Assembly (NCBI GenBank): GCA_964035575.1
Contig: OZ037875.1
Span: 62,001 to 126,000, forward strand
Length of the DNA: 64,000 nt
Source: Rhynchopus sp. YZ270_cl-10
Taxonomy: Eukaryota > Euglenozoa > Diplonemea > Diplonemida > Diplonemidae
Reading direction: 5' to 3'
Below are positions 42,128-53,106 of this stretch, piece after piece. The notes under the pieces are model-generated. The model made no database searches. It was not told where the DNA came from and saw nothing but the letters and a program-made list of their open reading frames with translations. Each line of letters starts with the position of its first letter. Positions within the stretch are counted from its first letter, which is position 1. The translations under genes and the position numbers were made by a program.

Positions 42128-44262
42128 GGGGAATAGTCAGTTATACCCTACCCTTTTTTTGAAATGGTCAGAGATACCCGAAAATAAGTTCAGATATACC
42201 CGAAAACCAGAAATAGGGCATAACTGACTATATCTGAACTTATTTTCGGGTATTTGAACTTATTTTCGGGTATATCTGAACTTTTTTCGGGTATCTCTGA
42301 ACTTATTTGGGGTACCCACTTATTTGGGGGTACCCCCTTTGATTTTTTGCCCAGTGGGTGAGTGACCCACCATGAGGGAATGCGACAGCAGAGACAGTAT
42401 TGAAGCAGCATGGTATGGTTTTCACCCCTCTACCCCACACACAGTTACTTTTAGTGGGGGTAAATACCCGCAAACCCGCAAACCCTTATACATGGTCCCT
42501 CGCTTCGCTTGGGAACCATTAGTGCAGCAGGAAACTCTCTGTAGCGTGAAAAAAGGCTACCTTATTTCGCGGAAATACATAGTTATTACCACTTTTTTCA
42601 TTAACCCCACCCTTCCCGACTACTGCGTTTGTACACCATACTTAATCACACCCCACATTTACACTCATCACAGGATCGTGAAATCTGAACTGCATCCGTG
42701 ATTTACGATGAGCGCCGCTCTCCGACATTCAACAACTCAAAATACAAGGCTTCACCCAAATCAATCTATTCTAGATTTGTTTGTGGACGAAGACCTGGGG
42801 GTGGGAACACTTTGTCAGTCACTGCTATAGCCATTAACCCAGGGAGCATAGCTAGTGCAAGAAATTCGACTTTGGAAACCTTCCGGAAAGTCTGTCCTCT
42901 GCTTACGGAGGACGAGGCACAAGAAAATATTGCGTTCCCCCAGAAAACCAGTGCACATTTCACACTCCTTGTGGGTGGTCTTGTTGCCTTTTTTGTCAAG
43001 TAATTTTGGCCCAGGCATGCTCTCGAAGCATGACAATTTAGTGTGTATGGGGCAGGGTGTTGTTTTGTTCTGAATTCTCTTTGTTATAACATCTAAGTCA
43101 ATCGCGGGTGGTGGTTTGTGTAGCGTGAGGCACTCTTTTTAGCAAACTTCCTGCGGCTGCTAAAGTGTTATTTCTTCGGATTTAACAACGTACAGCGTAA
43201 CATAGTGGTTTCGCCTGGTCGACACAACCTTTGATAGATACGGGATAACCAACCCCCTTCGACCCCTCGTGGGTTCACTGAACAAGCCCTAGTGGTAGTT
43301 AAACGCGATTGACATTTACATTCCTAGAGATGAAAGAACAAGATAACACTTCTGTACCCGCGCATCAAAATTGTGGAAAACTTTGCACCCCAAACACCCT
43401 CAACAACGCCCGCCAAAAGGCGCCCCTTGTTGCTGGGAGTTGGTTCTCATGATACCTGCACAGCGGGCATTCCTCTGAGTCCAACGCATGTTTGGCCTGT
43501 CTGCGGCGTTGTACTTCAGGTGCACGAAGACAGGGTCTGGTGGTAAATTTTGCGTAGTACTGCGACGTGGTACTGCGTGGGTCTGGGAACCTGGGTACCT
43601 GGGTACAGGAAATTTGTTGTGGAAGACATCAACCACCATGCATTGAGGAGGGTAAGACAGTGGTCGCAGTTTCTACCTGATAGCATTACAACATTTAACT
43701 TCTCCACGGGGGTCTTGGGCCGTTCACTCGGTTCTACCTTGACTACCGGAAGATATTCTTGAGGCCTTTCTGGTCTCTAGAATATCCGGTCTTCCCGAAC
43801 GGAGGCACACTTTGTGTGTTACTACGACCTGGCAATTTCCAGCAGTAGGTTAAGTAATCTTTCTTGTAAATTGTTGGAACATTATCTCCTCAGTGCATGA
43901 ATGCCCCACGTGACTGGACACTTTTGTGTTTGTCATGTGGAGCTGTGGTTGCTCTTTCACGACTTTTTTCCTGTTCCTGGGTACCTGTTCCTGGACCTGG
44001 GTACCTGGGTACCTGGGTATCTGGGTATACCCGAAAACCAACTTTTTTGGGGTACCCGAAAAAAGTTGGCGATATGGTCAGACATGCCCGAAAATAAGTT
44101 GAGAAATGGTCAGAGATACCCGAAATACCCGAAAATAAGTTCAGATATTGGTCAGTTATGCCCTATTTTTGAAAATGGGGCATCTCTGACCAATATCTGA
44201 ACTTATTTTCGGGTATCTCTGACCATTTCAAAAAAAGGGTAGGGCATAACTGACTATTCCCC
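42128..44262. mobile_element. Non-autonomous TIR transposon M2, Mutator-like
   Basis: 2135 bp with the same ~70-bp inverted ends as M1 (GGGGAATAGTCAGTTAT), flanked by a perfect 9-bp duplication AAGAAAGTA. The interior is the M1 module in reverse orientation and about 95% alike, so the two copies are young. The microsatellite site has only a few GGGTACCTG/GGGTATCTG units. No transposase. Confidence 0.92.
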
Positions 44263-45161
44263 AAGAAAGTAATATCAAAATTAATGAAGATGGAAAGAAA
44301 TTTTTTTTTCCCCAAAAAGAAGCAAAAACCAAACCCCACTCATCCTTTATTTCTGCTAGGTTCTTGTACACCATGATTCCAACGGGGATGAAAACCCGTT
44401 GGATTTTTCGTTGTGTTGGTGCGAAGGGAACGTTCAAACCCGTTCAATTGTTAACAAAAGGTATAACGGAGACCCACTTAGTCTGATTGTTGCATTTTGT
44501 TGTTGTTTTTTTTTTTTTTTTGGGGGGGGTTTTTTCATCAATGGTATCATAGTGTGTGGGCCACCCCTTTGGAAATGCTAGGGGAAACAACACCCACCCC
44601 CGTTGAAACCCTAATACGTACCACAACAAAAAAATGAAGCAAAAAAGCAATAAGTGTCCTGGGAATGCTTCCATGACCACAGCCAAATAAAAGATGACTT
44701 GAAATACAAAGCCCCTCTCGTAAACAGTGTACCTTTGGTACAATGACCGGCTGTGACCGGGGGTGGACACCCAACCATGCAGTCCTACATCCAATTTTCG
44801 TGGTTTACATCTGAAAAGTGAAGTTGATGGTGCCTCTGGGGAGCAGGCACTAAAAAATACCGGGGTAATAAGAAAAATTTGAAAGATATCAATTGAACAC
44901 AGACATACATCAGTTGGGCAATGTGCCGCTCTTAGGAATTGCCCACTGCTTTTAAACAACACACAGGCTACATTTCGAATACTAGGGAATAACCCACACC
45001 TGATAGCAAACCCATACACACACTATGGGCCGCTCCTAGGAATTACCCACAACTGCTTTCAAAACACGCATCCATCTGAAAAGAAACAAAAGACGAAACG
45101 AAAACAAAAAGAAACTCACTTACAGCAGAGCGTCTGACAAGACTTCTCTTCTTAAAAAAAT
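44263..45161. other. Inter-element region, no gene
   Basis: Contains a ~90-bp block (about 44690-44795, AATACAAAGCCCCTCTCG then GTACAATGACCGGCTGTGAC) that recurs at 51600-51680. Several G/C-poor frames exist but lack coding character. Confidence 0.55.
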
Positions 45162-46561
45162 GGGATAAGGACAGTCTGGCCCACTACGTTTGACTTTTTG
45201 GACAGTATGGGCCCAACATGTTTCGATAAAGACAGTTCAGCCCCAAACGTTTGTAAAAAAGACAGTTCAGACCCAGGCAGCGGTAGGGAGGGTTTGTGGG
45301 TTTCTGGTGGTGGGAGGGGTGTTCGCGGGGGTACCCCCCGCTGAATCTGGCACTGGGGTGCCCAGGCACCCAGATACGCAGGTACATACGTACACGTACC
45401 CCAATTGACAGAGTCGACGCAACAAAAAAGTCCAAAAGACTTTGTTGGTGGCCTTACTCATTAGGATCACAACAATTTTGGCCCAGGCATGCTCTTGAAG
45501 TATGACAATTTAGTGTGTATGGGGCAGGGTGTTGTTTGTTCTGCATTCTCTTTGTTATAACATCTATCTAGCATCAAAATTGTGGAAAACTTTGCACCCC
45601 AAACACCCTCAACAACGCCCGCCAAAAGGCGCCCCTTGTTTCTGGGAGTTGGTTCTCATGTTTGATACACTGCACAGCAGGCATTCCTCTGAGTCCAACG
45701 CATGTTTGGCCTGTCTGCGGCGTTGTACTTAAGGTGCACGAAGACAGGGTCTGGTGGTAAATTTTGCGTAGTACTGCGACGTGGTACTACGTGGGTCTGG
45801 GAACCTGGGTACCTGGGTACAGGATATTTGTTGTCAAAGACATCTTCCACCATGCATTGAGGAGGGTAAGACAGTGGTCGCAGTTTCTACTTGATAGCAT
45901 TACAGCATTTAACTTCTCCACGGGGGTCTTGGGCCGTTCACTCGGTTATACCTTGACTAGCGGAAGAGGCCTTTTTGGTCTCTAGAATATCCGGTATTCC
46001 CGAACGGAGGCACACTTTGTGTGTTACTACGACCTGGCAACTTCCAGCAGTAGGTTAAGTAATCTTTCTTGTAAATTGTTGGATCATTATCTCCTCAGTG
46101 CATGAATGCCCCACGTGATTGGACACTTTTGTGTTTGTCATGTGGAGCTGTGGTGCTCTTTCACGACTTTTTCCCTTGTACACCAGTGTACCGTGTACCT
46201 GGGTACCTAGGCACCTGGTCGCCTGGGTACGTACCGGTAAATGTGACCAAATAACAGGTGGTCTGACCAGGTATACCTGGTCAGATGACCAGGTATCTGG
46301 TCAGACCTCTGACCAGCGCACGGTGATAGCCGTGCCCAAGACCCACTCAGGGGTGGCATTTTTGGGCTCAGGTGGGTGCAGCTGCCTGGGTCTGAACTGT
46401 CTTTTTTGTAAACGTTTTGGGTCTGAACTGTCTTTTTTGCAAACGTTTTGGGTCTGAACTGTCTTTTTTACAAACGTTTGGGGCTGAACTGTCTTTATCG
46501 AAACATGTTGGGCCCATACTGTCCAAAAGTCAAACGTAGTGGGCCAGACTGTCCTTATCCC
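45162..46561. mobile_element. Non-autonomous TIR transposon M3, different ends, same module
   Basis: 1400 bp with ends GGGATAAGGACAGTCTGG and inverse, flanked by a perfect 9-bp duplication TAAAAAAAT. Subterminal units GGGTCTGAACTGTCTTTTTT occur three times at the right end and once at the left. The central 45.48-46.18 kb is a shortened copy of the module in M1 and M2, although the ends are unrelated to theirs. Confidence 0.92.
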
Positions 46562-46717
46562 TAAAAAAATATGTATTGACCCGCATGGTGACCCTACAAA
46601 TGCACAATTTTTTTTTTGCTTGCGTTTTTTGTATTGTTTTGCTGAATTTGGGGACGGAGCGGAGTGTTGGGGGAGTTGTTGCGTGTGGCCAGGAAGATAT
46701 TTTCGCATTACTTTCTT

Positions 46718-46770
46718 CATACTGTGGGTGCTGTAACGTTATCTGATAACGTTACAACACCTACAGTATG
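46718..46770. repeat. 25-bp foldback hairpin
   Basis: CATACTGTGGGTGCTGTAAC on the left pairs with GTTACAACACCTACAGTATG on the right around a 3-nt CTG turn, with two imperfect pairs. No known family. Confidence 0.8.
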
Positions 46771-46984
46771 GTTCTTCATAAATTATTTCATATACATTTC
46801 TTTTACTTCGAAAAAGAAGGTTTTGAGCGTGCTACAAAGAAGTACCTTTGCTTTCTTCATTAAGAAAAGTTGCAAGATGAATATGCCTTGCGTGTACACA
46901 CCGTTCACTTCATAAAAGAAAGCATCTGGAATAGGAAGCAGTGAGAAGGGATAAAAATGGTCAAAAAAAACTTGTGATAATGAA

Positions 46985-47001
46985 TGTGCCTCTCGTGCAC
47001 A
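46985..47001 (+). ncRNA. Recurring stem-loop, copy 3
   Basis: TGTGC/GCACA stem around a 7-nt loop CTCTCGT, the same loop as copy 2 on a different stem, preceded by GATAATGAA. Expression unknown. Confidence 0.4.
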
Positions 47002-47507
47002 CGCACATCAAAAAAAAAAAGGAGGGGTGTGGGATCTTCCTGGTTGTGTACCACGTTCACTTCAACAAAATAATTCAAAATTTCTAACCAGAACAAAACA
47101 AAACCTTGTATCGACAATCTCGACAGATCGCTTTTACACCAAACCTGGGTAAAGAGATCTGTACTCAATGTCGAAGCACTATGTACTGCAGAAGGCAAAG
47201 ACGCAGGTTTTGTGTAAACACTCAATGAGCTCACTGTACCTAACCCTTTACGTAACTGCTGATGAAACTCAACCTCTTCTGTGTTTCAGGTGACCCAGGA
47301 GAGGTCATTGAGTTCTTCCTTTCGATGGTTCCACAAAGGAGAGAACTCTTCTTTTTGTGGAAAACGAACAAACAACAACAAAAGCTGAATGTGCAAACGC
47401 CTCACTGTACAACCCCAGCGAATGCAAGGCAAAGGAAAGTTGGAAAAGTTGAAAAAAGATGAACCCGCCTCGTAGTGCATACACATAGCATACACATAGC
47501 ATGCACA

Positions 47508-47566
47508 TTTCCTTTTAACCCTTTGGGCCACCACAGTGGCGGTAGGTCCCAAAGGGTTAAAGGAAA
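47508..47566. repeat. 19-bp foldback hairpin
   Basis: TTTCCTTTTAACCCTTTGGG pairs with CCCAAAGGGTTAAAGGAAA, one bulged base, about 20 nt between the arms. Confidence 0.8.
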
Positions 47567-47837
47567 TAGTAGTTTTATTTTCAGGCAATTTGTTGCCGAG
47601 TTCGCTCAATGAGCGAACCCATGCAAAAGCCATGCACAGCAAAGAACTGTACAGATGCTCCAAAAAAACTCTCACGCGCAGTCACCTTGAAAATCGTAGT
47701 GTGATGGCTAAATACGAAGTAGAACACAGAACACAGAATAACAGACACAGGCACGTTCAAAAGGTCATTTTATCCAAAGCCTTCATGAAAAGTCTTTTGA
47801 AGAAAACAAAACTACTCTGTTTTTTGATGTTTTTTTG

Positions 47838-47947
47838 TAGAATCCACCTGATTTTTACCCCGCGTATAGGCGCGTAAAGGCGCGTATAGGCTCGTATAGG
47901 CGCGTATAAGCCCGTATAGGCCCGTATAGGTCCGTAAAGGCACATCC
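47838..47947. repeat. Left end of element W, CGTATAGGC sub-repeats
   Basis: CCACCTGATTTT, inverted at 49928-49946, then an array of CGTATAGGC/CGTAAAGGC units (47858-47941) that recurs in the same orientation at 49818-49908. Confidence 0.65.
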
Positions 47948-48299
47948 CCACCCATTTTTCCCTCTATACGTGTATGTATCCCCCCACAACCCGCCAAAGC
48001 CACTCTTTTCCCTCTCCCTGGGACACCTTCGGCACCGCTTTGTTCGGGCATCACCACTGCGCCAAGCCGAGGATGAGGAGGTCGCTTTCTGGGATGATGA
48101 GATCGTGGAAGGAGACGACGACTAGGCATGGGGGCTGTGTGACGAAGAGGCTGACGACTGGATTTCTTTGAGGAATACTTCCCTCACAACCAGTTGTGGT
48201 GGATGCGTTGATGCCACTTCGTCCGCAGAGTACGGGGATCAGGCACATGAGGTCGACAAAGTTCTGGCGGAAGTCCGAGCCCACCGTGGCACACCCTCA

Positions 48300-48365
48300 C
48301 ACATGACTGCAGCCTAGCGGCCATCCACCCCTCGGGGTGGATGGCCGTTTGGCTGCAGTCATGTG
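48300..48365. repeat. GC-rich foldback hairpin next to the LINE fragment
   Basis: CACATGACTGCAGCC and GGCCATCCACCCC pair with GGGGTGGATGGCC and GGCTGCAGTCATGTG around a 2-nt turn, with a small internal bulge. It lies at the downstream side of the LINE fragment and could be part of its 3' region. Confidence 0.7.
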
Positions 48366-48369
48366 CTAG

Positions 48370-49200
48370 GCGCTCCTCTCCACCGTCCTACCCACCGACT
48401 GGACGATGACGATGTTGAGGTTGCGCCTAAATGCGAACAGACGCAATGCAAGGTGGTCTTACTTTGCAGTACCTTTGATGCCAATCAATCCACCGAGTGA
48501 GCGCATCGCCAGGCTTGCCTTCATGACACCTTCATGAGGGCTAGCTTGGCACAGCGAAGAAAGTTGCGATGAGCCTCGCCTTTTGCCAGTGATGACAGCA
48601 CCTTCGCCAGGGCAGCAAGCGTGCCAGGGGTGTGCTTTTGGTTGCACAACACACAAGGTGCGGAGGAGTGAATCTGTCAGGTTTGACGGGCCACCTGTAG
48701 TGGCTCGCGGCATGCTGGTGATTGCTGCCATGACCTCTTTGGTGGTGAAGTCGGCGGGGCCAGAGGGGTTCTTCATGTCCCCATGCACAGAAGGTAGGTG
48801 CGCCGTAGGGTGCTTGCCCTTAAGCTTGGCAAACGTTGCAGGTCCATGCGGGGCGAGACCATCGCTGGTGAGGGAAGTCAAGGCCTGGCGTGGGAGTCCC
48901 GCTGCCACCTTCACTCGAGAGCGCTTCTGGCGCACCTCCAAAGTATCCCCCGTGTCCACTTCGGCTGGTCCTGTATCCCATCCAGAGCGTTGGATTCTTA
49001 AATCCGAAGGAGAAGATGTGGTCCAGGACATACTCATTTTCCGCGCGTGGATCCTCAGGTGGCCAAGGAGGCCCGGGTTCAGCGTCGCTTTCTTCATCAA
49101 GTCCGACGACACATCATTTGTTCCTCTGGTAAGTCCACCTTCCCCACCGGCCGAATCGCCTCGTAGTGGCGGCCGCATAACGCCATTGCCACCGTCGTAC
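48370..49200 (-). pseudogene. Decayed non-LTR (LINE) reverse-transcriptase fragment
   Basis: The minus strand reads FTTKEVMAAITSMPRATTGG then PSNLTDSLLRTL, matching the segment that opens LINE reverse transcriptases (F-x-x-x-E-V-x-x-A-I then a GP motif). After a frame change it continues LAALAKVLSSLAKGEAHRNF and RCAKLALMK, then in a third frame KVRPPCIASVRI, which recalls the x-x-VRPI region. At least two frame changes are needed and the YADD core is not visible. The flank to 49660 has short frames of possible LINE origin. Confidence 0.55.
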
Positions 49201-50366
49201 GAAGAAGCAGCTCTTTCGCCCGAAGATCAGCGTTGCTGATGTTCGCACCTGGCAATCAGGATGACCGACGACATGACGTGGGAGGACGCGACACGCCGTC
49301 TGATTGGCAAGATCTTGGCGAACAAGTTATGGAAGCGAGCTGCCGAAATTTTCCGCAAAGGGAACCCGTTGGGGTGTCGATGACAAGGGTCTCTGAGGCG
49401 GCCACTGCACCCGGCCCAGTGTTTAGCAGTCCATTCAATGATTTTGTTAAATCGTTGAATGGTAGTATTGTACTCCTTCCTTCGCGAAGCGTCGGACTTA
49501 TCCACACACTTGGTTTGGTGAAGGAGTACTTGCAGCAGAATCCCCATACGTGCTACTCTGACTTGTATAAGAAGCAACCAAATTTATGCAACGGTTGCAA
49601 CAACCCCGGTGTGAGGAAGAAGGATATCCATTTTGTCGATTTTAGGGGTGTTGCGAGCGTGTGACATTCTGTCCCTCCGGAAGAGGATTCTGAAGATGTG
49701 CGTAAAGTTTCAGGGTTTAGGCACCCACTCCCAACATTTTTACGTTACCCCAACCCTCACCCACAAAATTTCCCCCACTAGAACCCACCCAAAAAAATTT
49801 TTTTTCTGGATTTTCGGCCCCGCGTATAGGCGCGTAAAGGCGCGTAAAGGCGCGTAAAGGGCCGTATAGGCCCGTACAGGCTGCGTCGAGGCCGTATAGG
49901 CCCGAATCCCGTTTTTTTTTTGGGGGCAAAATCAGGTGGAGAATCTGACGTCTGCGCGATGCAGGGTCCGGTTGGAAAAATAAGAATAAAAAAAAAACAG
50001 AAATGTTGGATGACCTTGATTAGACAACCTATAGAGATGGGACCGCACAGTAGTTGTCAGCAATAACGCACCTCCGTTTTGAAGCGCCCGCAAAAACAAA
50101 AACAAAAAACAAGGGTGGTGCTCCTGACGACCCCATATTGCGTACTTCTTGCGTACTTGGTATTTTGGATTTCTGGGGTATCAAAAGGGGTTGAAAAAAG
50201 TGTCATGAACCCTTCCACACGGGAACAACCCGAGAGTTGGGCAGAGAGCAGGAGTGGGGGTGAAATGGCGTGGAAAGAGCTTGACCAGAGGAGCACACAA
50301 GGAACTGTCGGAGCTGTGCCACCTTTGGCCCACTTTAATGAAGAAATAAAAGCGTAAAAATATGAA

Positions 50367-50380
50367 TGTGCCTCCGCACA
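50367..50380 (+). ncRNA. Recurring stem-loop, copy 4 (short loop)
   Basis: TGTGC/GCACA stem as in copy 3 with a 4-nt loop CTCC, preceded by AAATATGAA. Expression unknown. Confidence 0.35.
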
Positions 50381-51724
50381 GACACAAAGTAGCAGTACCC
50401 TCCCATTATTGACGTTTCAAACAACAGCTTCTGAAGACAAACAAAGATGTCTTGAAGGTGAATGAAACCCCTTGGAAGAGCATTTATAGTATTTTAAGTA
50501 CATTGCTGCAATGCACAAACTGTACACTCGATGAGACCGCAATGAACGTCTTGTACAAAAGACCGGTGAGAGAGAAAGAAAAGTTGACTTGAAATAAGAA
50601 AAGCTTCGATCTCCAATAAAACCCCCCCACTTCACTGTGCTTTTTTGTCGCCATCGAGAAAAAGGGAGGGGGAAGTACCGTTGTTCCCCTTGTACAAATA
50701 TACCGAGCCTCTGCTGCTGTGAACGTTGCATAAGCGTTGTCCCAACTCATGTACCCTGGCATATTTAGGGGAAACGGTTGATGAATAGAATATTGTGAAT
50801 TGCTTTGATGATGTGAAGCCAGATGCCATCAATTGACGACGGAGCTGGCCTGCAGCCGCATATTGCAGCCTGGTGAAGTGTAGTTGATTTAAAGGGGGGG
50901 GAGGACCCAAATAAGTTCACTGCGGACCACTCAGGGGACTGGTGGGAACTACTAGTCGTAACCAACTAGCGCTAAACTAGTAGTGTTTCTGGTGTAAAGA
51001 TATGTTTGTGCGTAAAGTGTGTAATATTCTGTGGTGATATTTTTTTATTACTGCACTAACGCTCCCATTGGCTGAAGAGGAAACTTCTTTGAGGCCAAAA
51101 AAAAATACACTATTCGTTTGGACAGTAGCACTGCTAGTAGTCTCTCTCCCTGACTGTACCGCCGTGCCCCCAGTTTTCAAATAACTTATTTTTCCCGCAA
51201 TTTTTTGGATTTTCAAAGTTGCCGAATAAAGTTATTTTCCCCCTTTATTTCATTTATATATAGTGCGGAGTTGCTGTCTGGATGCATTCATTGGTTGCTG
51301 CTTTTTGGTGGGGGGAAAAAAAATGTGCAAACAAGATAAGCTTTTTGTTCCTGCAGAGGCGGACCTCCACTAAGCTGCTTTGTAATGAATAGTCTATTGT
51401 ATTGTTGTTGACGCAGAAAAGTTTAAGTTCATTTTTTTTACACAATCAACGCTTACACTCCGCCGGAGTCTGCCAATTAAAATAAAACACAGTATCAGCG
51501 ACTCACCAGCGCTAGCGGGGTATAAATGAATGATTGTTTTCTGTTCTTATCGAGCGAGAAGATGCAAAAAAAAAAAAGAAGAAGAAAAAAGGGGGGTTGA
51601 TTTGAAATACAAAGCCCTCTCGTGAACAGTGTACCTTAGTACAATGACCGGCTGTGACCGGGCTTGCAGTCCTACATCCATTTCAAAAAAAAGGGGGGGT
51701 GGAGAAAAGTTTTGTCGCTGCACC

Positions 51725-51741
51725 TAAGCCTCGCGTGCTTA
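51725..51741 (+). ncRNA. Recurring stem-loop, copy 5
   Basis: TAAGC/GCTTA stem with a 7-nt loop CTCGCGT, preceded by GAGAAAAGTTTTGTC. Expression unknown. Confidence 0.35.
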
Positions 51742-53106
51742 AAACAATGGTTGAAGTGCACAACAGGTAAATACCGGAAAATGCACACCCCTCTGCTTTT
51801 TCAAGAACAGAAAAAAATATATCGCAACAATTACACGGGGAGGGGGGGAGTAGGGAATCCTGAAAATAAGGCTTTGGCAGTGCAGCACTCCGGCTTTATA
51901 AGTCCAAAAAAAACTTTCAATTCAGGAAGAACACAGAGAGCCTCTGCAGTCTGGAGCTTGTGGGGGAGGGGGGTGTTTTGAAATTTGATTTTTTGTTTTT
52001 TTTGTTTTTGTTTTTTGTCTCTTTTTCGTCGCAGAGATGAAACAAAATAAAGACATCCTTGCGTATAATGTACCTCTCACTGCACATGACGCACACATCG
52101 AACAATCTCTTCCAAAGCGCAACCAACAAATACCCTATACACACATTAGCTTTTCGGCTCCGGCCCTCGCCCTTTTTTTGTATTTTTGAAAACTTGGTTG
52201 TATTAGTGTAGCCACCCTAGAGTGTGCTCCACTATTTTTCTTTCAAATAGAAGCATTAAATCCATTCACTACTTTGGGTGACTTACAATGCTGGTTTTGA
52301 CCGCAAAATGGTCTCTCAGGTAAATTTTTTGTAAATACCCAACTGTAGATTAGGCGGGGGGGGAACAAGGTGCATTGGGACGTTGGTTGTGGCTGATCCT
52401 GGTAAAGTGCAGCATTGACTTAACACTTAATACCTAGGCAAATCGCTCTGAAACACACATTGAACAAAAAGGGATATTTCTTTAGGATGAAAATATGAGG
52501 AAAAATTCTGTTGTATTGTGCCGATATCGGCGGAGGTATGTGGTGGGGGCGAGACTGGGGAAACACAACACAAAAAAAAAATCCTGATAGTGGTTGTGGT
52601 GAGCTTTCCCCGATAACAAAACCCCTCAATTGACACAACGACGTTCAGAAAAACTTGGAGAGGAAAAAAGGGGGTGAAATTAAATAGTGCAAAACGCTCT
52701 GTGGGACGTTCCTACGGAGGGTATCGAACCCCCAGAGTGTGTCGTTGCACTGAATTGGAGTACAGGAAAACTGTAAGGCAGGTTCACACATACACAAAAA
52801 ATAATGGTTGAAAGAGGACAGTGCGTTGCTGTGCACACATCGTTAAAGAAAAAGAGCACACCGAACCAGGAGGATCTGGTTCAGAATATCGATTTGTTTT
52901 GGAAGGAAAGAAGTGGAGAAGAATTGACAAAATACCAAAAAGCATAGAAACTGATCTGGGTAGAGACATAGGGAAGACAAAGGTGTATTGTGTGGACCAC
53001 TCCATCATTGCTTCTATCTGAAACATGAAAGGCGAGGTCCAGCAAACGAAGAAGACTAGAAAATAGCTATTTTTTTTATTTTTTATGAAGACACCCCGAG
53101 GATGAG

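Larger units (their letters stand above)
46562..47837. other. Gene-poor region with hairpins
   Basis: Holds a foldback at 46718-46770, another at 47508-47566 and a cluster of the recurring stem-loop motif (about 46865-46905, 46985-47001, 47385-47410, 47445-47480, 47655-47690). A 66-codon frame at 47262 has no recognised similarity. Confidence 0.55.
47838..49947. mobile_element. Putative TIR element W enclosing a LINE remnant
   Basis: Outer inverted pair GATTCTCCACCTGATTTT type plus CGTATAGGC arrays at both sides, 2.1 kb apart. The interior is GC-rich and includes a reverse-transcriptase fragment on the minus strand. No target duplication was found, so W may be two separate end fragments. Confidence 0.45.
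49948..53106. other. Gene-poor region
   Basis: AT-rich, no supportable gene on either strand. It carries stem-loop family copies at 50367-50380 and 51725-51741, and a repeat block at about 51595-51680 shared with 44690-44795. Confidence 0.6.

Noticed and set aside
52690-52790. tRNA-like T-arm (GGGGTTCGATACCCTC on the minus strand)
   Set aside because: No matching acceptor stem or D-arm at tRNA spacing; the best pairing leaves only about 58 nt and has mismatches.
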